Source of the DNA: an uncultured Alphaproteobacteria bacterium
GTDB taxonomy: Bacteria; Pseudomonadota; Alphaproteobacteria; Rhodobacterales; Rhodobacteraceae
Length of the DNA stretch: 64,000 nt
Assembly: GCA_929200255.1 (NCBI GenBank)
Contig: CAKMYZ010000009.1
Span: 62,001 to 126,000, forward strand
Reading direction: 5' to 3'
In this document: positions 34,101 through 41,578 of the stretch, piece after piece
Layout: every line of letters begins with the position of its first letter
Position numbering within the stretch: position 1 is the stretch's first letter
Position numbers and translations under genes: made by a program
Notes under the pieces: generated by a model
Seen by the model: the letters and a program-made list of their open reading frames with translations, nothing else
Database searches by the model: none
Told to the model about the DNA's origin: nothing

Positions 34101-34852
34101 ATCTTGATGAACCTGCCGACCTCAACCAAGCCGCAGCGCGCACCAAAACAGGCCAAGATCGCACCCGTGTCTTCGGCGCGAAACCAGGGGCATATGGGGC
34201 AGGCCTGCAAGCCTTGATCGACGAACGGATCTGGGCCGACAAGGCCGACTTTGCCGAAGCCTATTTGGAATGGGGCAGCTACGCCTACGGTCAAGGCACC
34301 GAGGGCCGCAAGGCCCGCGCAGCCTTTGAAGCGCGTCTGGGACAGGCCGAAGCTGTCGTGCAAAATCAGGACAACCGCGAACACGATATTCTGGACAGCG
34401 ACGATTATTATCAATTCGAAGGCGGTGCTGCGGCAGCCATCAGCACCCTGCAAGGCCAGGACCGTCCGATCTATCACAACGATCATTCGCGCCCCGAAAG
34501 GCCCGTCATCCGCACGTTGGACGATGAAATCGGGCGTGTGGTGCGCAGCCGCGTCATAAACCCCAAATGGATCGATGGCGTGAAACGTCATGGCTACAAA
34601 GGCGCTTTCGAAATCGCAGCAACAGTCGATTACCTCTTTGCCTTCGCAGCGACCACCGGGGCCGTGCGCAATCACCATTTCGATCTGGTCGAAGAGGCTT
34701 TCATCAACGATGATGCTACCCGCGAATTCATCGCCGATGCCAACGCCCCGGCCCTCCGGGAAATCGCGCAACGCCTGCAAGAGGCGATTGATCGCAACCT
34801 CTGGCAACCAAAATCAAATTCCGCCCGTGCCCGTATTGCCGGGTTACTGTAG
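31154..34852 (+). CDS. cobN: Cobaltochelatase subunit CobN
   Basis: The 1232-residue large subunit of the ATP-dependent chelatase that inserts Co2+ into hydrogenobyrinic acid a,c-diamide in the aerobic route; it works with CobS and CobT, not found here. CobN/magnesium-chelatase H blocks include HMGKHGNLEWLPGKAVALSD, PFIVNDPGEGTQAKRR, SGFFRDAFPQ and WGSYAYGQGTEG. The start MHLLAATPGAI at 31154 is preferred over the frame start 15 bases earlier because GGGG lies 9 bases upstream of it. cobO follows after 34 bases. Confidence 0.96.
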   Translation: MHLLAATPGAISDGTEPVDLGQTPSDVVIISAADTELAALSDARAEMESPPGLRLANMMHQTHPMSVDLHLDDCATKSRLVIARILGGAGYWKYGLTQYAARLREAGVPFAALPGDDKPDQELRELSTVPGKDYDALWAYFVEGGPQNSTNLLAYAKAMLEGGEKPASPAPLLRAGVYWPGAGIADLAAAQADWTGGAPIVPIIFYRALVQGGGLNPINRLTRSLSRAGLNPLPIFVASLKDPVSTATLQHLFAEAPPEVILNCTAFAVGSPHDGDDSPQNPLLVNDAPIFQVILSSASEAAWAEGLHGLTARDIAMNVALPEVDGRILSRAISFKGEAFFDEATQCPIATYQARGDRVDFVTQLTKGWANLRRTPTADKKTALILANYPNKDGRLANGVGLDTPAATVHVLNLLKAEGHDVAPPADSTTLMAQIMAGPTNWLTDRADKDGGEVLPLDLYTQYFEALPWDIKEQITTRWGAPDQDPFLRPIKRPPEAPASATSLGFALSTHRFGNAVVGLQPARGYNIDPTDTYHSPDLVPPHNYLAFYFWLRRHWGADAIVHMGKHGNLEWLPGKAVALSDTCWPEAVFGPTPHIYPFIVNDPGEGTQAKRRTSAVIVDHLTPPLTRAESYGPLRDLEALVDEYYEAAGVDPRRIDHLRGEILSLSDVTGLAKDAGFTGDQDGDLGKLDAYLCELKEAQIRDGLHIFGRSPTGQQERDLAIALARVPRGDGKGENSSLLRALASDLNLSIDPLDCDMGGTPPEKPDALADGTTWRTNGDTIEKLEALSQRMITREENPPGPKSAVVLTEIQTHILPTVQACGAAEGTALLTALSGHFVPPGPSGAPTRGRMDVLPTGRNFYSVDSRAVPTPTAWALGWKSANLLIEKHLQDHGDWPRSMLVTAWGTANMRTGGDDIAQALALMGVKPTWDSANRRVTGFEVLPHSVLGRPRVDVTLRISGFFRDAFPQLIALVDSAARAVQDLDEPADLNQAAARTKTGQDRTRVFGAKPGAYGAGLQALIDERIWADKADFAEAYLEWGSYAYGQGTEGRKARAAFEARLGQAEAVVQNQDNREHDILDSDDYYQFEGGAAAAISTLQGQDRPIYHNDHSRPERPVIRTLDDEIGRVVRSRVINPKWIDGVKRHGYKGAFEIAATVDYLFAFAATTGAVRNHHFDLVEEAFINDDATREFIADANAPALREIAQRLQEAIDRNLWQPKSNSARARIAGLL

Positions 34853-34886
34853 GGTGGGTGCAACCCACGCATCGAAAGGGAAACAC

Positions 34887-35522
34887 ATGACCGAAGACGC
34901 AACACCAAACACCCCGGCCGAGGGCGATGATCGCCACGCCATGAAGATGGCCAAGAAAAAGGCCGCCCGCGACAAGATCATGGCGACCAAGACCGACAAA
35001 AAAGGGTTGGTCATCGTCCACACGGGCAAGGGCAAGGGCAAATCCTCAGCCGCCTTCGGAATGATCTTCCGTTGCATCGCCCACGACATGAAATGCGCGG
35101 TTGTTCAGTTCATCAAGGGCGGTATGTCAACGGGTGAACGTGATCTGATCCTGTCCAAATTCACCGACACCTGCGCGTTTCACACCATGGGCGAGGGCTT
35201 TACCTGGGAAACACAGGACAAGTCCCGCGACACTGAAATGGCGCAGGCGGCATGGGCAAAAGCCAAAGAACTGATCCTTGATAAGAGCAACCACATGGTT
35301 TTGCTGGACGAGATCAACATCGCGATCCGCTATGACTATGTAAGCGCTGCCGAGGTTGTGACGTTCCTGCGCGATCACAAACCCGAAATGACGCATGTTG
35401 TTCTGACCGGCCGCAACGCACACGCGGACCTGATCGAGCTGGCGAATCTGGTGACGGAAATGGAATTGGTCAAGCACCCGTTCCGGTCTGGCATCAAAGC
35501 GCAGATCGGCGTGGAATACTGA
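34887..35522 (+). CDS. cobO: Corrinoid adenosyltransferase
   Basis: A 211-residue ATP:cob(I)alamin adenosyltransferase of the CobO/BtuR type, adding the upper adenosyl ligand. The P-loop-like VIVHTGKGKGKSSAAFG is diagnostic, with VVQFIKGG, MGEGFTWETQD, LLDEINIAIRY and LTGRNAH following. AGGG lies 6 bases before the ATG at 34887, which excludes a longer frame that would overlap cobN. Normal length. The YrbL-like gene starts 12 bases later. Confidence 0.96.
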   Translation: MTEDATPNTPAEGDDRHAMKMAKKKAARDKIMATKTDKKGLVIVHTGKGKGKSSAAFGMIFRCIAHDMKCAVVQFIKGGMSTGERDLILSKFTDTCAFHTMGEGFTWETQDKSRDTEMAQAAWAKAKELILDKSNHMVLLDEINIAIRYDYVSAAEVVTFLRDHKPEMTHVVLTGRNAHADLIELANLVTEMELVKHPFRSGIKAQIGVEY

Positions 35523-35534
35523 GCCCATTTGCAC

Positions 35535-36239
35535 ATGGTCGAAACCCTGAAACTCAAAAAACGCTACCGGCGGGCCACGGGGACGCAGCGCAAAGTCTAT
35601 TTACATCCGCGCGACCCAACCCGGCTGGTGAAGGTGCTACGCAACCAGCCCAGGACCACGGGGCGATCAAAACTGGCAACGTTCACCGAAACCCGTTTCA
35701 AATGGCTGCGGTTTCGCTGGACACGCAAGGAATATCAGGAATATCTGCGGTTGATGCTGGGCGGTTGGGGGCCCGACTTTCACCCACCGATTGCGCATAT
35801 GTATGGGTTCGTGATGACCAGCCGCGGCCTTGGTTGCCTGAGCGACGCGGTGTTGGAGGATGGCGCACTTGGTCCGACACTCCGCGCCAAAACCGCCGAT
35901 GGGACCTTAGCGGCCACAGATCTGGCGCTTTTCAATGACACGATCCGTCGCCTGTATCTTTACGATGTGCGCGCCAGCGATATGACGGCGCGCAATTTCG
36001 TCTTTGGACACCGGACATATTGCGGCACACCCGGCCCTCGCGAATGTGTCCTCGTCGATGGCTTTGGTGATATTCACGCAATCCCGATCCGATCTTGGGG
36101 GCGTGTCTTTAACCGCCTAGGGCTTGATGATAGCTGCAAACGTCTTGCAAAAAGCACCGGGCTGATCTGGGCCCCCAAAATCCGCACATTCCATTTCCCA
36201 TCTAAAGGAAGCACACCATGCCCAAACACCGCGTCCTGA
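35535..36239 (+). CDS. YrbL-family protein embedded in the cobalamin operon
   Basis: A 234-residue protein of the YrbL (PhoP-regulatory-network) group, which has a kinase-like fold. Visible blocks: VYLHPRDPTRLVKVL (nucleotide-binding-like strand with lysine), YGFVMTSRGLGCLSDAVLED, YDVRASDMTARNFVFG (like a catalytic loop), and VLVDGFGDIHAIPI (like a DFG metal site). A phosphotransferase role is therefore possible but unproven. It starts at an ATG at 35535 and overlaps the following Lin0512 gene by 22 bases. Confidence 0.75.
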   Translation: MVETLKLKKRYRRATGTQRKVYLHPRDPTRLVKVLRNQPRTTGRSKLATFTETRFKWLRFRWTRKEYQEYLRLMLGGWGPDFHPPIAHMYGFVMTSRGLGCLSDAVLEDGALGPTLRAKTADGTLAATDLALFNDTIRRLYLYDVRASDMTARNFVFGHRTYCGTPGPRECVLVDGFGDIHAIPIRSWGRVFNRLGLDDSCKRLAKSTGLIWAPKIRTFHFPSKGSTPCPNTAS

Positions 36240-36562
36240 CAGAATTTGGCATGGGCACCAGCTTGCGCCGCCAAGATTATACCCAGGCCGCCAGGCGCGG
36301 CCTTCAGGACGCGCTGTGGCATAACTCCATCAACATGGCCGAACTCTTTGGCTTTCCCAAAGAGGCAATGCTGATTGATGTCGAGATCGGAGTGCAGGCG
36401 CCCGATCAGGTGGATACCGAAGCGCTCAAAGACGTCTTTCCTTATGGCCAGCCCACGATCCGCGTGACCCATGGCGGGCTGGACATACCACGCCCCGACG
36501 GAGATCCCACTGTCATTGCCAACGTTGCGATCAACGTGTCCTTCGAAATGGAGCGCGCATGA
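36218..36562 (+). CDS. Lin0512 family protein, first copy
   Basis: A 114-residue protein with the Lin0512 signature: FGMGTSLRRQDYTQAARRGLQ, then LIDVEIGVQAPDQVDTEALK. The function of Lin0512 proteins is unknown. AAGGA is well placed before this ATG although the start lies inside the end of the YrbL-like gene. Its stop overlaps the second copy by 4 bases. The pair may form a heterodimer; its place between cobO and bluB suggests a role in corrinoid or lower-ligand metabolism (inference). Confidence 0.85.
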   Translation: MPKHRVLTEFGMGTSLRRQDYTQAARRGLQDALWHNSINMAELFGFPKEAMLIDVEIGVQAPDQVDTEALKDVFPYGQPTIRVTHGGLDIPRPDGDPTVIANVAINVSFEMERA

Positions 36563-36921
36563 TGCTACAACGGATCATCATCGAAATGGGCATGGGCAAT
36601 GACCTGCATGGGATGGACTATCAAAAGGCGGCCGCCCGCGCGATCGAGGATGCAATCCGTCATGCAACCTTGCCCATCTTTGACAGCATCAACCTGCCGC
36701 ATACGGAAATGCGGGTGCAGGTGACAGTGGCCGTGCAAGAGCCCGATAAGGTCGACACGGGTGCCCTTGCCACAGGACTACCGCGCGGTCGGGCCGAGGT
36801 GACCGCGACCAAGGGCGGGCTGAACATTCATAACCCAGAAACCGGCAATACTGCCGTTGTCGCCACTGCCGCCGTCGAAGCCTTCCTGCCCTCGCAATCC
36901 GGCAAATGGGTCCAGGGTTGA
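36559..36921 (+). CDS. Lin0512 family protein, second copy
   Basis: A 120-residue paralogue of its neighbour with a more canonical signature (MGMGNDLHGMDYQKAAARA) and the following VQVTVAVQEPDKVDTGALA. The two copies clearly share the motif order but differ in sequence, so they are old duplicates. GGAG lies 5 bases before the ATG, which overlaps the first copy's stop. bluB begins directly after its stop codon, so the genes are tightly coupled. Confidence 0.85.
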   Translation: MMLQRIIIEMGMGNDLHGMDYQKAAARAIEDAIRHATLPIFDSINLPHTEMRVQVTVAVQEPDKVDTGALATGLPRGRAEVTATKGGLNIHNPETGNTAVVATAAVEAFLPSQSGKWVQG

Positions 36922-37545
36922 ATGGAACTGACACAAGCCCACCGTGATGCTCTGACCGAGATCTTGCGCTGGAGGCGGGATGTGCGGCATTTTCTGCCCG
37001 ATCCGGTGCCAGAAGATGCGCTTGGCCGCCTGCGCGCGGCAATGGATCTTGCGCCCTCCGTCGGCAACGCCCGACCGTGGCGGGTGCTGCAAGTGCAGAC
37101 ACCAGCGCTGCGTCGAGACGTGATTGCCAACTTTGAGGCCGCAAATGCACAGGCCGGTGCAGTCTATGACGATGCCAAACGGAACCGCTACCACGCGCTG
37201 AAACTCGCAGGGCTGCGCGAGGCCCCGGTGCATCTGGCGATCTTTACCGAACGCGCGCCGAAGGCCGGACACGGGTTGGGGCGACAAACCATGCCCGAAA
37301 TGCTAGACTATTCAACAGTGACAGCCATTCACACACTTTGGCTGGCGGCAAGGGCCGAGAACCTTGGTGTTGGTTGGGTATCGATCCTCGATCCTGCAGG
37401 CATTGCAACGCTGTTGGATGTCCCACCCGATTGGGCACTGACAGGCTATCTTTGCCTGGGAAAGGCTGCAGAAGATGATGACACACCCCTGCTGCATCGC
37501 CAGGACTGGCAAGAGAATAGCCAGACAGATTGGCGCGTGATCTGA
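36922..37545 (+). CDS. bluB: 5,6-dimethylbenzimidazole synthase
   Basis: A 207-residue flavin destructase that turns FMNH2 and oxygen into 5,6-dimethylbenzimidazole, the lower ligand of cobalamin. Nitroreductase-like fold marks: RRDVRHFLPDPVPED, MDLAPSVGNARPWR, DYSTVTAIHTLWLAARAENL and GVGWVSILDP. The oxygen requirement agrees with the aerobic cobalamin route implied by CobN. It is the last gene of the plus-strand cob unit; a terminator-like hairpin region follows. Confidence 0.93.
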   Translation: MELTQAHRDALTEILRWRRDVRHFLPDPVPEDALGRLRAAMDLAPSVGNARPWRVLQVQTPALRRDVIANFEAANAQAGAVYDDAKRNRYHALKLAGLREAPVHLAIFTERAPKAGHGLGRQTMPEMLDYSTVTAIHTLWLAARAENLGVGWVSILDPAGIATLLDVPPDWALTGYLCLGKAAEDDDTPLLHRQDWQENSQTDWRVI

Positions 37546-37550
37546 TCCGG

Positions 37551-37600
37551 GCACCAGATTTTTCAAAAAAAACCTGGGTCAATTTCTTCAAAAGAAATTG
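37551..37600. terminator. Bidirectional terminator region between bluB and the ThDP enzyme
   Basis: Between two convergent genes lie a hairpin with 9-bp perfect arms (CAATTTCTT-CAA-AAGAAATTG, 37580-37600), directly next to the minus-strand gene's stop, and an A/T-rich inverted repeat around CAGATTTTTC and AAAAAAAACCTG that gives T-runs on both strands. Together they can stop transcription from both sides. Confidence 0.55.
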
Positions 37601-39253
37601 CTAGCTCTTCACTGCTGCCTTACGTACCGCCGCCGATGTCACATCCGTATGCAATGCCTGTTCTTCCACCCTGCATTCGATCACCGCAACAGTTCCGGCC
37701 TCACTCGCGCGCGCAAAGGCGGCCGGGAACTCCTCCGCGCGGTCCACAACCTCGCCATGCCCGCCATAGGCCCGCGCAAAGGCCGCGAAATCCGGGTTTG
37801 CAAGCGCCGTGCCAGAAACCCGGCCCGGATAGATCTTTTCCTGATGCATGCGGATCGTGCCATAACGGCCGTTGTTCATCACGACAACAATGGGCGTCGC
37901 ACCATGCTGAACGGCTGTCGACATCTCATTACAGGTCATCTGAAAACACCCGTCCCCCGCAAGGCACACCACAGTGCGATCGGGATGCGCAATTGACGCC
38001 GCAACGGCTGATGGAAAACCATAACCCATCGACCCTGAGGTCGGGGCAAGTTGTGTGCCATATTGTTTGTAAACAAAGTAACGATTGAGCAAGGCCGCAT
38101 AGTTGCCAGCCCCATTTGTCACAATGGCATCATCGGGCAGGTTGTCAGACAGCCATTTGACCACCTGCTCTTGTCTGAGTGCACCATGGCTTTCCTGCGC
38201 AGCGATCCAACTTTCATAGTCAGCGCGCGCCGCTGCAGTCCAACCGTCCCAAGCACCCGCATGCGCGGCCTGCGATACGGCGCGCAGAGCGGTCGGCGCG
38301 GTTGCAACGATGCCCACATCGGGCGTGTAGACACGGCCCAACTCGTCTACATCCGCATGAACATGCACAATTTTCTTTTTTGGATTGGCAGGATTCACCA
38401 GCGTGTAACCTAGGGTTTCGATGTCGCCAAAGCGCGTCCCCAACAGGATCAGCGTATCCGCGTCCCGCACCCGTTGTGCCAGTTTGGGGTTGATGCCGAC
38501 ACTCAGATTGCCGGCATAACAGCCATGATGATTGTCCATGTAGTCCTGCCTGCGAAATCCGGCGATCACGGGCACTTGCTGGGTCTCAGCAAAGGCTTGC
38601 AGATCGGCCTGCGCCTGTGCTGACCATTGCGATCCGCCGACAACAACCAATGGCCGTTCCGCTGCGGCCAAAGCGTGCATGATCCGCTGGACCGCCTGTG
38701 GAGGAAGCGTATCCGGCACGGGCTGAGGCAAATGAATGTCAGGCACGTCGGCAGGGGCACTGAGGATGTTTTCAGGCAGGGCCAGAACAACCGGACCGGG
38801 CCGTCCGGACATCGCAACCCGAAAGGCACGGCTGATGTATTCGGGCAACCTGTCAGTGTGATCCACCTGTGCCACCCATTTCGCCATACTGCCAAAGAAT
38901 GACTTGTAATCAACTTCTTGAAAGGAATCACGATCCGTGTGCCGATTGTCGATCTGGCCCACGAACATGACCATGGGTGTGCTGTCTTGCTGTGCTATAT
39001 GAATGCCAGCACTTGCATTGGTCGCACCTGGACCACGGGTCACAAAGCACACACCGGGCTTGCCGGTCATCTTGCCATAGGCCTCTGCCATCATCGCCGC
39101 AGCACCTTCCTGACGGCAGACAATGTTGGGGATCCCGCTGTCATACAAGCCATCCAGCGCGGCCAGAAAGCTCTCTCCGGGGACCGAAAACACGCGCTCT
39201 ACGCCCAACTTAACCATTTGATCTGTCAGTATCTTTCCGCCGTGTCGGGTCAT
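37601..39253 (-). CDS. Thiamine-diphosphate-dependent enzyme, acetolactate synthase-like
   Basis: A 550-residue enzyme of the ThDP decarboxylase/synthase family with N-terminal pyrimidine-binding (catalytic Glu49 in VCRQEGAAAMMAEAYG), central, and C-terminal ThDP-binding domain with GDG...NN (GDGCFQMTCNEM to VVVMNNGRYG). It resembles IlvB-like proteins, but no IlvH small subunit is adjacent, so the reaction (acetolactate, oxalyl-CoA, sulfoacetaldehyde or other) is undecided. GGAGG lies 5 bases before the ATG at 39253; a GTG two codons earlier is less likely. Confidence 0.9.
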   Translation of the reverse strand: MTRHGGKILTDQMVKLGVERVFSVPGESFLAALDGLYDSGIPNIVCRQEGAAAMMAEAYGKMTGKPGVCFVTRGPGATNASAGIHIAQQDSTPMVMFVGQIDNRHTDRDSFQEVDYKSFFGSMAKWVAQVDHTDRLPEYISRAFRVAMSGRPGPVVLALPENILSAPADVPDIHLPQPVPDTLPPQAVQRIMHALAAAERPLVVVGGSQWSAQAQADLQAFAETQQVPVIAGFRRQDYMDNHHGCYAGNLSVGINPKLAQRVRDADTLILLGTRFGDIETLGYTLVNPANPKKKIVHVHADVDELGRVYTPDVGIVATAPTALRAVSQAAHAGAWDGWTAAARADYESWIAAQESHGALRQEQVVKWLSDNLPDDAIVTNGAGNYAALLNRYFVYKQYGTQLAPTSGSMGYGFPSAVAASIAHPDRTVVCLAGDGCFQMTCNEMSTAVQHGATPIVVVMNNGRYGTIRMHQEKIYPGRVSGTALANPDFAAFARAYGGHGEVVDRAEEFPAAFARASEAGTVAVIECRVEEQALHTDVTSAAVRKAAVKS

Positions 39254-39371
39254 CTGCACCTCCCTCTATTTCAGCCGTAGAATGGGTCAGGCACAGCGGC
39301 TGTGCAACCATTGTGGTTGTGAAATTCTGGGGTGGCTTTAACAGTAAGCTGAACCTACAACAGGAGCCACC

Positions 39372-39899
39372 ATGACGACGCTACTTGGCATCTCAGGATC
39401 TCTGCGCAAAGCATCGACCAACACACAACTGATCCGCGCCGCAGCTAATATCTTTGACGCGGATGAATACATCGCGGCAGACATCAATTTCCCGCTGTAT
39501 AACGGTGATCTGGAAGACGCAGAGGGCATGCCTGCCGCCGTGCAGAAATTGTCTGATCAGATCGCGGCGGCGGATGCTGTGATCATCGCAACCCCCGAAT
39601 ACAACAAGGCAATTTCGGGTGTATTGAAGAATGCATTGGACTGGATCAGCCGGACAAAAGGCAACCCATGGGCAGGCAAGCCGGTGGCCATCATGTCGGC
39701 CGCAGCAGGGCGCGCCGGGGGCGAGCGGGCGCAGTTTTCACTGCGCCTGGCGATGATGGCGTTTCGGCCTGACATCCTGCAAGGACCAGAGGTTCTGGTC
39801 GCGAATTCCGGTCAGGAATTTGATGATGGCAAGCTGAAGAGCGAGCGATACAACAAGCAGTTGACCGAACTGATGGGCGCACTGAACGCCCGGATTTAG
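39372..39899 (+). CDS. NAD(P)H-dependent FMN reductase
   Basis: A 175-residue flavodoxin-like reductase that passes electrons from NAD(P)H to FMN or quinone-like acceptors. The FMN-phosphate loop GISGSLRKASTN (about 6-17), the TPEYNKAISGVLKNALDW motif and SAAAGRAGGERAQ identify the family. Length is normal. It is divergent from the ThDP enzyme (118-base gap) and apparently monocistronic; a cluster of GTAC repeats follows its stop. Confidence 0.9.
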   Translation: MTTLLGISGSLRKASTNTQLIRAAANIFDADEYIAADINFPLYNGDLEDAEGMPAAVQKLSDQIAAADAVIIATPEYNKAISGVLKNALDWISRTKGNPWAGKPVAIMSAAAGRAGGERAQFSLRLAMMAFRPDILQGPEVLVANSGQEFDDGKLKSERYNKQLTELMGALNARI

Positions 39900-39902
39900 G
39901 CC

Positions 39903-39948
39903 GTACAGACAGCGTACATATGCTGTACATACACTGTACGTACAGCTG
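39903..39948. repeat. Cluster of GTAC-centred inverted repeats
   Basis: Within 46 bases there are five GTAC cores, a perfect 12-bp palindrome CTGTACGTACAG at 39934-39945, and an inverted repeat ACAGC...GCTGT at 39909-39926. It begins just past the reductase stop and ends about 65 bases before the next gene's ATG, so it may be a multi-site operator for that gene. Confidence 0.45.
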
Positions 39949-40014
39949 TAGGGTGGCAATTGATCATTCCGGGCCGTAAAACCGCTGGCAACAGGCAGAA
40001 ATTGGAGGCGACAC

Positions 40015-40407
40015 ATGGCACGCGGCGCAGGCGGAACGAACGGTGGCACCGGCACATTCCTGATCGGGCTGATCATGATGGTGGGCGGTGGCTATCTGCT
40101 GCTGAACGAAATTGTGGTGCAGCCCAACTTTGGCTTTGGTGCGCGCGCATTTGGCATCGGCGGCGTCACCATCACATCGGGCATGATCCTGATCCCGTTT
40201 ATGTTTGGGGTGGGGATGATTTTCTACAATTCCAAAAACTGGTTTGGCTGGGGGATCGCCGGGGCGTCAATGGTGGCACTGGTGTTCGGCGTGATCGCCA
40301 ACATGACGCTGCAACTGGCCCGGATGAGCGCCTTTGATCTGATTGTGATCCTGGTGCTGTTTGTTGGGGGGCTGGGGTTATTTTTGCGGTCGTTGCGGGC
40401 TGGGTGA
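40015..40407 (+). CDS. Four-helix membrane protein of unknown function
   Basis: A 130-residue glycine-rich hydrophobic protein with four predicted transmembrane segments (about 14-32, 48-70, 78-97 and 104-125) and a short charged N-terminus. No family recognised. GGAGG lies upstream at about 6 bases. It follows the GTAC-repeat cluster and is not closely packed with other genes. Confidence 0.7.
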   Translation: MARGAGGTNGGTGTFLIGLIMMVGGGYLLLNEIVVQPNFGFGARAFGIGGVTITSGMILIPFMFGVGMIFYNSKNWFGWGIAGASMVALVFGVIANMTLQLARMSAFDLIVILVLFVGGLGLFLRSLRAG

Positions 40408-40637
40408 GGACGGACGGAGCAAACGGCAGCTCTGAGCCCATATCGTCCGGGTGCTGCGGTTCCAGCGAATGCCAGCTTTGTTCGCGCATTTCAGTTGGTC
40501 ACTTAGAGCATTGCGACTTGAACCTGCATCGCGGGTCGCTGCATTTCGCCTGAGGCTCAAACGCGATTGGCGATAGTTGATGTGTCGAGTTGCAGTCGAA
40601 CGCTTTAGTCGCGGGTTCCCACGACGGAAAATACCTC

Positions 40638-40651
40638 TTGGTACGTACCAA
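40638..40651. promoter_or_regulatory. Perfect 14-bp palindrome before the hydrolase gene
   Basis: TTGGTACGTACCAA is perfectly self-complementary and ends 25 bases before the hydrolase ATG; it is followed by TATGGTATG. Its position suggests an operator overlapping the promoter or leader. It resembles the palindrome at 29099. Confidence 0.45.
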
Positions 40652-40676
40652 TATGGTATGTCACAGGAGTTACAGC

Positions 40677-41480
40677 ATGTATTTCAGACTTTTCATCGGC
40701 CTTGTGCTTGGGTTTTGCGCCAGTAGTCTGGCCACTGCACAGGGGCGAGATATTGCCTACGGCAGCCACCATCTTCAGTCCATGGATGTATATGTGCCCA
40801 GTAATCCATCCGGCGCAATTGTCATGCTGCATGGGGGCGCTTGGCGTGCCGGCGACAAGGGCGGTCGTGGTGTTTGGCGCGATAAGGCCGCCCATTGGCT
40901 CCCACAGGGCTACGTATTTGTTTCAGTCAACACGCGTCTGATCCCGGATGCGGGGCCAATTGATCAAGCACGCGATCTGGCGGCTGCGATGGCTTCGGTT
41001 CAGCGGATCGTGGCGCAACATGACATCGAAGCAAATCAGGTTCTCCTGATGGGCCATTCTGCTGGGGCGCATGTCGCCTCGCTTCTGGCTGTTCGTCAGG
41101 ACCTGCAGCGCCAAGCCGGTGTGCAACCTTGGCAAGGCACCATCCTTCTGGATACTGCCGCTCTTGATGTGCCTGCGATTATGCGAAATGGTCCTGCCCG
41201 CCGTTTTCAACAGGCCTTTGGAAGTGACCCGACCTATTGGGCAGCCAGTTCGCCGGACAACTATCTTGACCGGCGGGATGGGCCTTTCTTGATTGTTTGT
41301 TCCAGCATACAGCGTAACAGCTGTCATGCCGCGCAGGACTTCGGCGAAAAAGCCAGCGCTGCCCGGGTCGCCACAACGATCCTTCCGGTTAGGCTGCGGC
41401 ATTCCGAAATTAATCGGACGTTGGGTCAATCCAATGACTACACACAGTCCGTCGACAACTGGATAGAAACATTGAACTAA
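40677..41480 (+). CDS. Exported alpha/beta hydrolase
   Basis: A 267-residue esterase-like enzyme with a signal peptide (MYFRLFIGLVLGFCASSLATAQ), oxyanion motif MLHGGAWRAG, and nucleophile elbow LLMGHSAGAHVAS (Ser about 135); the catalytic His is probably in RLRHSEINR near the C-terminus. The fold resembles the carboxylesterase/BD-FAE group. The substrate is unknown. AGGAG lies 7 bases before the ATG at 40677, which also starts the signal peptide, so upstream codons are excluded. Confidence 0.85.
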   Translation: MYFRLFIGLVLGFCASSLATAQGRDIAYGSHHLQSMDVYVPSNPSGAIVMLHGGAWRAGDKGGRGVWRDKAAHWLPQGYVFVSVNTRLIPDAGPIDQARDLAAAMASVQRIVAQHDIEANQVLLMGHSAGAHVASLLAVRQDLQRQAGVQPWQGTILLDTAALDVPAIMRNGPARRFQQAFGSDPTYWAASSPDNYLDRRDGPFLIVCSSIQRNSCHAAQDFGEKASAARVATTILPVRLRHSEINRTLGQSNDYTQSVDNWIETLN

Positions 41481-41578
41481 TCAGTACAACATGTGCCCGA
41501 AGCTGCCGTTGCGATACCAAATTGCAGGGTCAACTCCGTCCGCGCAGCAGACCTTCGCCTTTCAATCGATCACCCCTC

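Noticed and set aside
33821-34807. 328-residue frame antisense to cobN
   Set aside because: Shadow of the CobN reading frame, with no motif of its own.
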